DNA of 64,000 nucleotides from positions 40,211,218 to 40,275,217 of the forward strand of contig OY987263.1 in NCBI GenBank assembly GCA_963920665.1, written 5' to 3'. The DNA is from Straminergon stramineum (lineage: Eukaryota; Streptophyta; Bryopsida; Hypnales; Calliergonaceae). A program made the position numbers and the translations under genes. The notes below the pieces were generated by a model. It saw only the letters and a program-made list of their open reading frames with translations. It was not told where the DNA came from and did not search any database. Shown here piece by piece: positions 31,901 to 43,674 of the stretch; within the stretch, counting starts at the first letter, position 1; every line of letters starts with the position of its first letter.

Positions 31901-34092
31901 CCTCGAGGAATCCTGCCCCTTGCAAATGTATCTTCCCTGGCAGAGTTAAATGTGCAGTCGAACAACGCCATTTTGGTTACAACCGCAGATGAGGTACTGG
32001 CATCACCAGCAATAACCCAACCACAGCATGAGGAAGCTTCAAGTGAAGTGGCCTGGAACACCAAAGATACCGAGGTGACCACCCCGAATGAGGGTCAAAA
32101 GCGGTCATCTGAGAGACAAACGAGTACAGAGTCGAGCAAGAAACGAAAGAGAACTTTAATCAAGCTCAAGGATTTAGGAGAAGAGCAGTCTCGAATGAAC
32201 AACGAGCCTGAGAATCCTGAGCTTGATCGTCCTGTTCCATCACGCCATGAACACCTAGACATCAGCCGAGGGAAGGAGAAAGTGCCAATTTCACTGTGCG
32301 GGGATCCAGATGGTACCAAGCACTTGCCTGAGGAGTTTTTCTATATAAACGCCAGTGTTGTGTACCAAAGTGCGCATGTAGGAATCTCCATGGCCAGGAT
32401 TGGGGAGGATGATCGCTGCAGTGGCTGTGTGGGGAACTGCTTGGATAACCGTGTTCCTTGCGAGTGCACCCGGCTGACAGATGGGGAGTATGCTTACACG
32501 GTGGAAGGCTGTTTGTATCCCCACTTTTTGAAGCAAGAGATGGAGAGGAAGAGGGACTTAACTCTGCTTTCGTATTGTCAGCCTGGGGCTTGTCCTATGG
32601 AGAGAACCACCGACGAGGTTTGTAAAGGTCACGTTCAGAGGCGTTTCATCAAAGAGTGCTGGGAAAAATGTGGGTGTACTCAGCTGTGTGGGAACCGTAT
32701 TGTGCAACGTGGGGTTGTGCACAGATTGCAGGTGAGTTTGTTCCTCAATTGTAGCTTTATGAAAATGTTCAGTTGGTATTAATGATTTCCACTTATTGAT
32801 ATATTGGTAGAGTATACTCTTTCCATCATTTTCAGCATTTTAACTATACTTAGAAGTGTGGTTTATGGATGGAGTTGTGGAGAGATCACTTTGGATACAA
32901 GAGCCAATCCCTCTTGATATTATTTATTTCTCGCTTGATTTACAATGATTTCTATGGCAAATCTTTCAAAGTGGGATGTTGGAGGAGCCCTGATTTTTAT
33001 CAGTGGTCATTTGGCCAAGTCAACTTGCTAGGTGAAGGCTAATTAAGTGTTGATTAGAAGAAATGAGTTGCTGTTGGTAACAGGGGTCAGTCAATAGGAG
33101 GTGGGATTCGTTTCTTCACGGATTTAGTATCCTCTCCCTTAAGCACATCCTTTGTAGCAGGTGTTTTGGACAGAGGGTGGAAAAGGCTGGGGCATTCGAA
33201 CACTGGAGCCTCTGCGAGCTGGCACATTTGTGTGTGAATATGTCGGTGAAATATTGACCAATACCGAAATGTGGCATCGCAACAATGACGTACATGGAAA
33301 GGCCCAGCACCATTTCTCCTTGCAGCTAGACGCGGATTGGTGCTCTGAACGATACCTCAAGGATGAGGAGGCTCTTTGCCTGGATGGTACCTGCTTTGGG
33401 AATGTCGCGCGTTTCATCAATCACAGGTAAAAGTAATTTAATTATGCTTTTAAAATGAAGCTTTTTATTACCACATCAGTTGATTATTCCATTTGGTCCT
33501 TGAAAAATTCTTATTGTTTTTTCTGGACAGATGCTTCGACACGAATTTGATCGAAATTCCGGTCGAGATTGAGAGCCCAGACCACCACTACTACCACGTA
33601 AGTATCCTCTCTTGCCTTTCGTTTCTAGTAGGTTGATCTTTGTGCTTGTGCACTCAACTTTAGCAAAACATACTTTGGTAGATTCTTATTTGCCCTGCGC
33701 AAAAGACTTGACACCAGCATTGCATCGTTTTATTATAATCCTAAGGCTATGCAGTTTCATGGTTCGAGAAAATATTTCAGATTCCCCGAGAAGTCAAAAT
33801 TTCAATCCTTATTCTGACTATATTCCTGTCTATGTTTGCAGCTGGCCTTTTTCACTAGTAAAGATGTTAACGAAAATGAAGAGCTTACATGGGTACGTCA
33901 CTCATCTTCTTTCAATTATTGAGCACGAGCCTTATGTCTACCGCAGAAAATGAGGTTGGTAACGAATTCTTGTGTCTTTTTCAGGACTACGGTCTAGATT
34001 TCAACGACAAGGACCATCAAGTTCAAGCCTTCGAATGCTTTTGTGGAAGTTCTCTCTGTCGAGGGAAATTGGAGGGGAAACCCTGGGTGTAA
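28937..34092 (+). CDS. SUVR: SUVR-type histone lysine methyltransferase (WIYLD, pre-SET, SET, post-SET)
   Basis: Ten coding exons: 28937-29086, 29177-29260, 29351-29686, 30430-31110, 31338-31578, 31695-32731, 33161-33426, 33531-33597, 33842-33892, 33985-34092. They total 3021 nt (1006 aa), phases consistent. Residues about 18-78 form a WIYLD domain, which in plant SUVR proteins binds ubiquitin. A basic RGRGRGRG tract (about 131-139) looks like an AT-hook or RGG motif, then a long acidic/Ser-rich linker with a KKRKR signal (about 646). The pre-SET zinc cluster starts at C739 and includes C819/C823/C825/C829. The SET domain starts near 844: GWGIRTLE, FVCEYVGEI, NVARFINHRC (924-933) and ELTWDYG with catalytic Tyr973. 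Post-SET is CXCX4C (989, 991, 996). It is expected in the nucleus, methylating histone H3 lysine 9 at repeats. SUVR1/2/4 cannot be told apart here. The first ATG after the leader-intron acceptor is the start. Confidence 0.93.
29738..30262 (+). repeat. tandem duplication inside SUVR intron 3
   Basis: Two diverged copies of about 267 bp. Paired landmarks are CAACATATAACAAAAC/CAACATATATCAAAAC and GCTATTGAAACGATTGATGTC (29881) / GCTATTGAAGCCATTGATGTC (30148). It occupies most of the 743-bp intron. Confidence 0.8.
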
Positions 34093-35095
34093 AAATTCTG
34101 CTACACAAAATGTTAGAGCCTTGAGAGGTAAAACAACCCATGCTTTGAGCTTTTCAAATCCTGATACAATAAGCAGATCATTTTTCAAACTCTCAGGGAT
34201 TCAGAGTGACTCAAGCTGAATAAATTCCTTTGTTTTCTGCAGGTCTCTGTTTATAAGAAGGGCATTAGAAACCATCTTTTCATTCCAAGCATATGTTGGA
34301 ATAGTGATCAGTAGGCACTCACTTGAAAGGCTTTAGTTAGTTGAGGCTGCTATGTACAGTTAAGAAGCTCGACGACGTTTTGCATTGGAATGCTGTCGGT
34401 GAAACTTTAGAGGCACATTTCCTTGACTCGCAGTTCGCAGACTCCATGAGACACATGGCATCTTTTTTTTTATAAAGGAACTCGGATAACATCTGACTTG
34501 ACAATCTGTTATGTAGGCAATCCAAATTGAGTTTATGGACTTGCTTGTAACCGTAACTGAGTAAGATTTAGGCAGTGCAGCTTATGATATGGCATGGTTT
34601 TCGAAGAAAGCACGGTTAGAATGAAATTCTTGGCATGAACAAGTCAGGCGAGAGAGACTGAGGTGAGAGGACAAATTCATAGTGTGTAGAGGATCAAGAA
34701 AAACGGGTACTAACTTACAAGCATCTACACGTTCTTGGCATTTTCTGTATGTCTATGATTTCCCAGTTCAATCTTGATCTTTACTGCCAGCTTGTGAGCT
34801 TACCGTGGACTGTCATACTGTACTCTTCAGTAGTTTCACTAGTCACTCTTCAAACTCTGAAGATCTTGATCTTAAAGGCTGAGGAATACCTACAATGAGC
34901 ACAATGAGCACATATTGATTTTTGGAAATCTAGTCTACATTAACATCTGAAATTGTAAACATCTACATTTTTTTAATCTTTTTTTTAATTTTTTAAATAT
35001 ATTGGATCAAATCCCCCTTTCTAAGACGATTTCAAGGCACAAATAAAATACTCCGTATTTCATTTTGGTTTCCAACTAAAAAAGTTCTGAGTCTT
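34093..35095. other. 3' flank of SUVR gene and spacer
   Basis: Probable 3'-untranslated sequence followed by spacer. No further exon or RNA gene seen. Confidence 0.45.
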
Positions 35096-36045
35096 CAAAT
35101 TTGAATGGGTGAGTGGGATGCTGAAGACCTTTTGACCCCGGAAGGACATTGATGAGGCATAGAAATGAAGAATGCACCTATTGGTCCATAAACTACATCA
35201 ATTTTTGGCAAATTGCCACTAAGTATACGTGAAAATTATACTTAGTGTGACTAGAGATGTTATTACCTATTTTTTGTTCTTTTTGTGAAAAATAAAATTT
35301 CTCCTAAATTTTAGAAAAAAAAGGTAAAAAATAAACTTATCAAATTCAAAATGCACTTAAACAATAGAAATACTTCACCATTGGTATATAATATGGTGTG
35401 TGTTCTATGTAAGTGTATAGCAAATTTTTGTTTCATTCTACAAATAGAAAATCAATAGTCTATAGTTGTACGTTCACAATTAAAATTCTAATAAAATATT
35501 TATTTTCTTTTGAATTCCAAATTTCCAAACAGGAATGGAAATTGACATATTGTCCAATGGGCTCCAAATTTTAAAAAATCAATTTTCTAGCTAAAATTCA
35601 TCTTATGGGCTCAAAAATAAGAAAGACAATATTTATGGCAAAAATTTAGAATTGCATCAAGGAACACCAAGTTGTCAAAATACACTAAAAAGACGTCGTT
35701 CGTGATCTTTGGATAGCATCTTTTTATTTTTTTATAGAAAGTCAATATATATACCTAAATGATGTAGTTTCCATCATTGTCCACCCCAAACTCATTCAAA
35801 GAACTCTCAAAAAGAAACTTGGATGAAAATTAAATACTAGTCCTTCATCGTCCCCATCTTATGCATCTAAAATAATTCAAAAGCCACTTTGAATTTCAAA
35901 TACATTTTAGGGTTAAAGGATTGAAAGATACTTTGTACAAATTTGAACGTAGATGGAGATTAGCCCAATGTAGTTGTAGCTAATATTGTATTGGTTGTAT
36001 ATATTTTGGACCTTGACATGCGTAGGACTATATAAAGAATGTTGT
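35096..36045 (+). repeat. repeat family C, copy 2 (longest)
   Basis: Its first part matches 9005-9165. Its later part matches 53815-54165: GTTGTCAAAATACACTAAAA versus GTTGCCAAAATACATAAAAG, TCTTTGGATAGCATCTTTTT versus a similar block, and TATATTTTGGACC versus TATATTTTAGATC. Non-coding. Confidence 0.5.
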
Positions 36046-36207
36046 TGTATCGCTATGTATTGCTACTAGAAGCAGTGTTATAATCTAGATATGCAAATAC
36101 ACACATGCCTAAACACAAATCCACACAACAAGACATGAATGACAACCATCCAATGATTAGTATTTGAATTTCTCTAAAATGGTTCTACTTTGACTTATAT
36201 AGACCTA

Positions 36208-36547
36208 AGGTAGGAGCACTCATAACCATTAGTGTACCTATACTTTGAGAGTAGAGTTCCCTTAAAGTGTTCCCCAAAGTACCTTGAAACCATCTCCATA
36301 CTTATTTGTGGTTGATGAGTTTTGATTTTTTTAGATTTTGGTGCTTGAATCAAGATAGATAAGAAGATTTAGTAGAGTGTAGTTACAGGTACCCTAGGGA
36401 ACTACTTTGAAAATTCTTAGAAATTAAATGCTTCATCTAAAAACTCATGATTTTCAATTGCCAATATTGAAAAAATATTTTTTCTAGAAAAAGATGTCCA
36501 AAATCATGTTGAACTACTTAAATTGATGATTATGGGTGTTCCTACCT
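36208..36547. mobile_element. 340-bp MITE, Tigger/pogo type
   Basis: The left terminus AGGTAGGAGCACTCATAA and the right terminus (reversed) AGGTAGGAACACCCATAA are inverted repeats. TA flanks both ends (36206-36207 and 36548-36549), the duplication made by Tc1/mariner/pogo transposases. Its ends match the 3.3-kb transposase-bearing element at 39284-42623, which probably mobilised it. Confidence 0.75.
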
Positions 36548-36801
36548 TAGTGCTGCCAAACAAGACACCTTTAATTAAGCACTTTGGAAATACCTCCATC
36601 ATATACAAACCATCAAGGCTCCATTTCTAAGCTTTTAAAACACTTCATATAGACAAAAGCAAGAATTGAATAGATTGAAGAAGGCAAAGGGGTATCCAAG
36701 AGTTATAATCAATTGCTACCAATGGTGAAACAACCATGTTCAGACTTTATACACTCCCTAAATACTCCCCAAATCTCCAATGGTCAATACATGGCTATCA
36801 A

Positions 36802-37260
36802 CCCCTAAAGTTCTTTGACTATGTTTCACCAAAAAACACTTAGAATGGGCTATTTTGATAGCAAAGGCTCCCTAAAAATGATAAATGAATTTTTTTTTGC
36901 ATCTAACCATAAGATCTCGTGTTAGACTACTTCATTATATTGTAGTAAGGAAATGGGAGGTTTTGACCACACAGATTGTGAGATTATAGTGTTTCAAGTT
37001 GAAAAAATGTTTTTTGGGGGCATCCAAATTCCAAGCAGCTTTGATTTGGGGAGGCTTTTGGACAAGTTAATGTCACTTTTTTGCTTGAACTTTTTTTTCT
37101 TGATTTTTTTTTATAAAGTTGACCTCATGTTCAAAAAAATTATAATATTTTTAATTGGGGAACATGTACCAAAAAATTCCGATAGGGAACTAGCTTCAAA
37201 AAAAGTCTCATACAAAGCCCTTTTTTCAACAATTTATGGCTTGCACATACAATGATTTAT
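36802..37260 (+). repeat. repeat family A, copy 4 (5' part only)
   Basis: It begins AACCCCTAAAG and carries CTAACCATAAGATC, a TTAGACTA block, a CACACAGATTGTGAGATTATAG block and TGTTCAAAAAAATT as in 21131-22065. The second half of the family is missing. Confidence 0.5.
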
Positions 37261-38670
37261 TCAAAATTTGAACAGTGGAGTTCTAGATTTCAACTCGCTC
37301 TAGAAGACAAAAAAATATAAATAAAAATTGCACAAACATCAATATTTCACAAGCTCGATCAATTTGTATCCAAGTTGAAGTACAGGGGCAAACAGACATA
37401 TTGGACCTGGTAAGGGAAGAGACTAGGTCAAGGTTAGTGAAGCCCAATTCATTAGAACTCATTGACACTATATTACATTGTCTTTGATTTCGAAGATATT
37501 ACGCTTTCCTTAAAAACGGTGAAATATAACACTTTAGCATATTACACTTTAGCTCGGATACAAATATATTTTGCTAAAAACTTCATCCATCAATTTCTTT
37601 TACCTTTTACTTTTGGAATTGAATTTTTTTCTTCTCGTTTTAACTTTCACTTCTACCCTAGATTTTAAGATTCTTTCTTTGATTCTTTTGGATGATTTCT
37701 TAACTTTTCATCCAAATTTCAACTACTTTTCATTTAAACATAACTTTTGGAGTTTTTGTCTATTTTTGATATTTAATGACTTTTTGGAAAGCTACTGTTT
37801 TTTCCTAACTACTTTAAATCTCAAATCCTACTTTTCTCATAGTCCTAATGGTCTAAATCTACTTCCTAACTTCTACCACTAATGTTTGACTTTAATTGAC
37901 TAATTTTTTGTGAAAGATGAGCAATAGGGAGAAAGTATTCAAAGACTAACCTCAAATTCCATGGGTTCAATGAACACATCCTCGAGTTCTGTTTCCATGA
38001 TTTCAGTATGGTTCCTTTCAACCTCCATTTGTAATCTTGGAGGTTTTTGATGTTGTAATTTGAATGCAATACTAAGGCCAAATTGCTTTAATTCTTCCTC
38101 CTTTGTCTTCCAACATTTTTTCCCTTCTTCTAGATGCTCTCTTGATTTTTCTTTATCTTCTAATGTTCTATTTTCTTTTCCAAGTGTTTTTTCCAAATCA
38201 AATACTAAAACATCTAATAGAATCTAATCTCTAAATGCGTACTAAATAGGTTGAAAGTCAACTAAGACTTCCAAACAAGCCTTCTAACCTTTTCCCACTT
38301 ATAACCAAATTCTAGAACTTCTCCAAAGTCCAGATATTCTTTGGTTTGTCTTTTCTATTTGTCTCCTAATCGAAATTAACTATGATTTTCAAAGTCAAAT
38401 ATGCATAAGGAATGGCTCCCTTGCACTACTACCTTCTTCCACAAACTGAAGTTATCAATTGACATAACCCAACTTCATTCTATGAGTTTAAGTTCTACAA
38501 TCATAGAACTAAAGTATGAGATTTGTGAGTTGTAGACAACAAAATGACTTGGATTTTGCAGTCGGAGCTTGATCTCGAGTTGAGGCGGAATTAGCAAGTA
38601 GCCAACCCTGTTGACTTTGGGGAGCAGTTAGGGTGTGAACATTGATTTGGCCACCTGAGTGGCTTGATTA
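37261..38670. other. AT-rich intergenic DNA
   Basis: No gene supported. A frame rich in Glu and Lys exists on the minus strand at 37939-38196, but it lacks an ATG start and matches no family I know. Confidence 0.5.
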
Positions 38671-38671
38671 A

Positions 38672-38875
38672 CTCTAGACCTCTCAATCTTTTGAAATTTC
38701 CTTGTTCTCTGGACCCTCTCAATATTCTGAAATTTCCTTGCTTCCTAGATCTCTCAAAACTCTGAAATTTTCTTACCCTTTGGATCTCTCAAAACTTTGA
38801 AATTTCCTTGCTCTCTAGAACTCTCAAAACTTTGAAATTTCCTTGTGTTGGACCCTTCTCGAATTTTGAAATTTT
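38672..38875 (+). repeat. minisatellite, about 38-bp unit, five imperfect copies
   Basis: The unit contains CTCTCAAAACTTTGAAATTT followed by CCTTG and a short variable stretch. It repeats five times with substitutions and small length changes, and the final copy is the most diverged. Confidence 0.8.
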
Positions 38876-39283
38876 GGCCTAAAGGGCTAACAATAGAATT
38901 CTAGAGGTGAGAAGAAAAGGATCACCTTCAGTGTTCAAATATCAAAAATTGAAATGACTGATACCCTTTTAAAGGCATCCAATTTCTGGTCCTTTGCACA
39001 TGTATGTGCATGCCAAAACTTGGTTGACCCTGATTTATAACTTCCTTAACTAATAGCCCGACTCCCCAGACTGACTTCCCCTTTCTATAGCATATTGTGT
39101 ATCAGCCTTGCCTTGCCACCCGTAGGACACTAAATCCTACAAACGAATTGGGGCCCACGTTGATGTGGCCTGACACAATCACCGGGCCTCGTGGAGATCA
39201 TGGATTGTTCGTAGCATAGTTGCAGGACTATGCCCCCCAATGAAATTGTAGGACCACGCCCTGGCAAAACTGCAGAACTACTA

Positions 39284-42200
39284 AGGTAGGAACACCCATA
39301 TGCGTCATTTTAAGGAGATTGAAGTACCAGACCTGATCAATTAAGCTCAAAACTTATATCATTAGATTAGCAAGAAGAAAACAAAAATATTGGTAGCAGT
39401 TCATGATTGCCACTCACAAGCATTTGTTCACAGTAAATTTTCAAAGCACAAAATCACTGAAAATCAATGTCTGTCAGTAGCAGGTGTTGAAGTAAAGCCG
39501 AATTGAAAGCATAACCGTCTTCTGCTAATCCAATGCTAAGCCTGACTAGTTACTGTAATAGTTACAAACTACACTTAAATCCGTCAGAAAGTACTCCATA
39601 ATACCAAGCGACTGGTACTGTAGAATTAGCATATTTGTACAGTAAATGCAAGGGTAAATGTATCCTCATGCCCTCTTTATCGCTCCTATTTGCGCATTTG
39701 ATTCATTGCAGATGAACCTTGAAGTTACCGCCTGCCTGCAGTTGCCGCCGCGCTGAGGACCCCATTCGTAGCAGCTCCACCTACGAACCCTGCAAGGGGC
39801 CCAGTTACCGTTGGAGGCAAAATGGACCCGCCTGGACCCCACAGTCGACCTCGTCCACTGTTGCTTTCAAGGACTGTCCCGCCTCTGTTGCGTTGCCTCC
39901 GAAGTTCAAGCTCCATTTTCTTCTTCGCTCTCTCATTGGCCTTCCGCGCCTTCTCACGTTCCCTCTCTGCCTTCTTCAAGTCCACTTGTATTTGCCGCAT
40001 GACCCTCTCAGCTTGCTTGCCCGCCTTCTCCTCTTCTCGATGTGCCTTTCTTTCCTCCGCCTCCTTCTTCCGTTGCTCACGTTCTTGTGCCACAGCTGCC
40101 TTCCTTGCTGCCTTCTCTTGCATGGCTGCAATGTAGTCATTGGAAGTCATTAGAATGGACTTCGTGTAATCGATTAGTGGTTCATGAGCTTCTGTGGACC
40201 TCCGCGTTGAGCGTTGTAGCTGCAGCAACGGAAATAGGTTTAGGGCTGTAGATGTAGATCCTTCTTCTCCTTCAGAATTGCTGCTGTCTAGAGAAGGCTG
40301 GGTTGACTCATCCTCTGTTGCCACGAAGTATTGTGCTAATGGGGGTTGAGGTTCGAGGTTGCAATCACTGCTGCCTTCTCCTCCCATTGTTGCATCGTCC
40401 AGTTGGTTGTCGTCATCAGAATCGTGTTCTTCAAATGGCTCTATGTAGCATGAACTAGGTTGCATGTAGGCATCCATGGTAGATGGTTGTAGTGGCCAGA
40501 TCCCAGTGGTGGTGAATCCCTTCATGATTCTTGCTGGTGTAAGTGCCTTGTATAATCCTGAGGATACCCACTGTGCAAGGTCTTCTTTCCGTGCACCCTT
40601 GCCTTTGTTCTAGATGGTCCATTTATCTCTACATGCCCGAAATGCTACTTTGAACGATTTGAAAATACTAACGTCTAGTGGTTGCAATCTGTGGCTAGTA
40701 TGGCTAGGTAATGTAATAATGTCAAGACCTTCCAATGTAGCCTTCTGCACCACTTCCAAAGTCACATGCGAACCATGTCCATCTAGAAGCAATAGATGTC
40801 TATTTTCTTGTGATAATCCATACTTCTCTCTCACAGTGTCAATGAAGTGTGAGATCCAAGCCAGAAATAAGAATGCAGTCATCCAACCATTTGGTTGCAT
40901 TGCCATAGAAGCTTGATGCTCACATCTAGCTATGTAATTTCGAAGCTTTCGCTTACCTTTGAAAATATAGAAGTTCGGGACATACTCCCCTGCTGCGTTT
41001 ATACATGAGAGGACTGTCAAATGCTCCCTACTGTTTGGTTGTGTTGCATGAACAGATCTGCTGCCGCGTCGTGCAAAAACCAAAGTCCCACCTCCATTCT
41101 TTCCTGCTTGTGCTCCTGATTCATCTGCATTCCATATGTGAGATGGTGGATACCGGTGCTTCTCGTATGCTTTTTGTAGATTCTCATAAAATGTAGCCAC
41201 GCTGCTTGGATTTAATCCCCTTGCACGCCCTTCTTCTAACCCTTGTGGACATCGCAAGGTGAGCTTAGGATGACGATTTCGGAACCATCGTAGCCACCCG
41301 CATCCAGGGATGCCATCCTTAAACAGCATCCACCGTTCTTGTGTGATTTCTGCCACCTTGCTCCTCAACTCAATGATAGAAATGGGATGTGCAACATCTT
41401 GCATATCTAGCATCCATTGCACAAGCGCAGCTTCTTCTTCTACACTGATGACACCTTGCCGTCCCTTTTTTCTTTGCAAAGTTCTACCGTTGATATGGTC
41501 ACGCAAAGATGATGCAGGAATTCCAAACGCCCTGGATGCAGTGGCTACTTTGCTGCCAGCATCCACTACAGCCATTGCACCTGCTAGCTGCTCATCGCTC
41601 CATGTCCCTGTACGCCTCCTCCAAGTCCACCGCATCGGTCGTTGGGCAGGCAATGCGACTGCAGTTGTGGCCAAGTTGTCAGTCCTACTTCGTGTATGGT
41701 ACCTTGGGTTGGCATCTCGATTGTTCTCTATAGGGTCTGAGGCAAGACTAAGGAAGTGTGGACTAACATCCCGGCCTTGGTGACTAGCATCCTCTCCAGC
41801 TTCAGCGATGGTGCCATCTAGAGTACATAGGAAGTCCCGACCTGCTTGTCCACGTTGCAATTGTTGTTGAAGTCTTGGCTGCCATTCTTGGAAGGTCGTT
41901 CGTTCAACTACCTCTGGTGTAGGTCTGTGAAGTTCAAATGCACTGACATTTGCTTGATTCGATGTGCTACTATACAACTCATGCGCTTCAAACCATGTAC
42001 CAACTCGTTTAGGACTATATGCTTCCAATTCTGACGCCCATGACTCAGCACCGACCTGACTACTCTGAAAATATTGAGCATCTTGCATGATTGAACCCTC
42101 GCTAAGTTAATTACTGGATCCCTCACTAAGCTAATCCCTCTGTATGTTGAGTTGAATCACACATCACTTCGATAACTCACTAAAAGTATGCATTGCACTT

Positions 42201-42623
42201 GATACACTTCTCACATAGTATAACTGACACCTTCTATTGTTGCGTGATTTTGCACTGCCGTCACTCATAGTTCACACTAATAATTGCACATTCACCCAAT
42301 ATTGCCACGTAGAACCCCAATTCTCTCTCTATTAACCACACAAACATAGAAGACTGCACATTTAATTGTGGTAATTAAATCCAAGCCACCATGCACAGTA
42401 TCCTAAACCAACGCCCTATCCACCTTGTCATTTTTACTTAATGAAAATAATCCACCATCCATTGAACCTACTTGCAAACCCATTGGCATTAAATTCTACC
42501 ACCGTTTTCTTCCATAACCACCATTTCTTCTTAACAATTTGTCATGGGACTCAAAACAACGGCAATGGGTCACAACATAGGTCACGCCCATGGGGACAGT
42601 CGCGCTTATGGGTGTTCCTACCT
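39284..42623 (-). mobile_element. Tigger/pogo-like DNA transposon, 3.34 kb
   Basis: Termini AGGTAGGAACACCCATA (left) and its inverted copy (right, ending TACCT) are flanked by TA at 39282-39283 and 42624-42625. The single long reading frame is a CENP-B/DDE transposase on the minus strand. It is inserted in the left arm of the foldback element. Confidence 0.85.
39725..42088 (-). pseudogene. Tigger/pogo-like transposase with one in-frame stop
   Basis: The frame starts with ATG at 42088 and runs 492 codons to a TAG at 40610-40612. The same frame then continues without another stop for 294 codons to TAA at 39725. Residues about 160-205 form a Psq-type helix-turn-helix, about 225-285 a CENP-B/Tc5-type DNA-binding domain, and about 300-490 a DDE_1 endonuclease core: Asp322 in NADESG, Asp436 in LLLLDGHGSH and Asp472 in LQPLDVSIF. 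The part after the stop holds an acidic Asp/Ser stretch and then a long Lys/Glu/Arg coiled coil. All catalytic acids lie before the stop, so a 492-aa product might keep some function, but the frame beyond it indicates a recent nonsense mutation. It acts on the element's own termini in the nucleus. Confidence 0.85.
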
Positions 42624-43674
42624 TATATGAATTTCATAGTTCAACAAGTCTTGTACATAACATACATAACAGCAGTTCTAGGGTTTTAGGTGGAGGTTTA
42701 GGTTTTAGGTTGTCTTTTTTTTAACTATGAGTGGTTGAGCCTCTATTACATATCCCATATGGGTTGGGTTCCCTCCTACCATCCCTCATGTGTATAAAGC
42801 CAAGATGTCTTCTCAATTCTAAACAAAAAGTAATGAATGACTTTCGAAGAAATGTGTGATATCTTGCTACATCAATGTGGGCACATTTCAAATGAGTGAT
42901 CTAATGTCATATAGAAAAGGACAACATTGAAATAACTTTTTGAAGTTCTACTAAAACAATATTTTGTGGCGCAATTCAAGCAACATTTTCCAAAGTTCCT
43001 AAAGGATGTATAAGTACTAAGTTCCACACACATTTGTCTCCCAATTGTGTACTTCATGAAATTTTCATTACTCTACGGGTCTTACACAGAATGAACACTT
43101 CAATTGTTTTAAGGTTGTGAAATTTTTTATTTTTTGGAGGGTGGGGGCTTTGTACTTGTATGTCCATTAAGAACTTTGAAAAAGTTATTGTTTTGGAAGA
43201 ACTTGAAAAACTTATTCAAATGTTGTCCTCTACATAACATTAGATTACTCATTTAAAATGTGCCCACATTGATGTAGCATGACATCAAACATTTCTTCAA
43301 AAGTCATTCATTACTTTTGTTTAGAATTGAGAAGACATCTTGGCTTTATATATATGAGGGGTGGTAGGAGAGAACCCAACCCATATGGGATATGTAATAG
43401 GGGCTCAAACACTCATAGTTAAAAAAAAAAAAAGACAACCTAAACCCTAAATTGCCTCCTAAAACCCTAGAACCACCATTATGTGCATTATGTGCAAGAC
43501 TTGTTGAACAGTGAAATTTGTGTAGTGGTCCTGCAATTCTGCCAAAGCATGGTCCTGCAATTTCATCGGGGGCATAGTCCTACAATTGTGCCATGAATGA
43601 CCCGCGATCTCCATGGGGCCCAGTGATTGTGTCAGGCCACATCAACATGGGCCCCAGTTCGTTTGTAGGATTTA

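Larger units (their letters stand above)
39131..43674. mobile_element. long-inverted-repeat (foldback) element, split by a nested transposon
   Basis: The left arm is 39131-39283 continued at 42624-43020; the right arm is about 43150-43674, inverted. Matching landmarks include TAAATCCTACAAACGAA at 39131 against TTCGTTTGTAGGATTTA at 43658-43674, TGTGGCCTGACACAATCA against its complement, TTCAACAAGTCTTG at 42640, and CCCATATGGGTTGGGTT near 42757 against its complement near 43375. Joining the two left-arm pieces at the TA restores collinearity with the right arm. Without the insert the element is about 1.2 kb and nearly all palindrome (arms about 0.55 kb). No coding capacity of its own; outer TA dinucleotides may be its target duplication. 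Confidence 0.75.

Noticed and set aside
37939..38196. Glu/Lys-rich minus-strand frame
   Set aside because: It starts only at TTG, has no splice-supported neighbours and matches no family I know.
39719..41783. Plus-strand open frames across the transposase
   Set aside because: They are antisense shadows of the coiled coil and DDE frame and show Leu/Pro/Ser-rich composition typical of such shadows.
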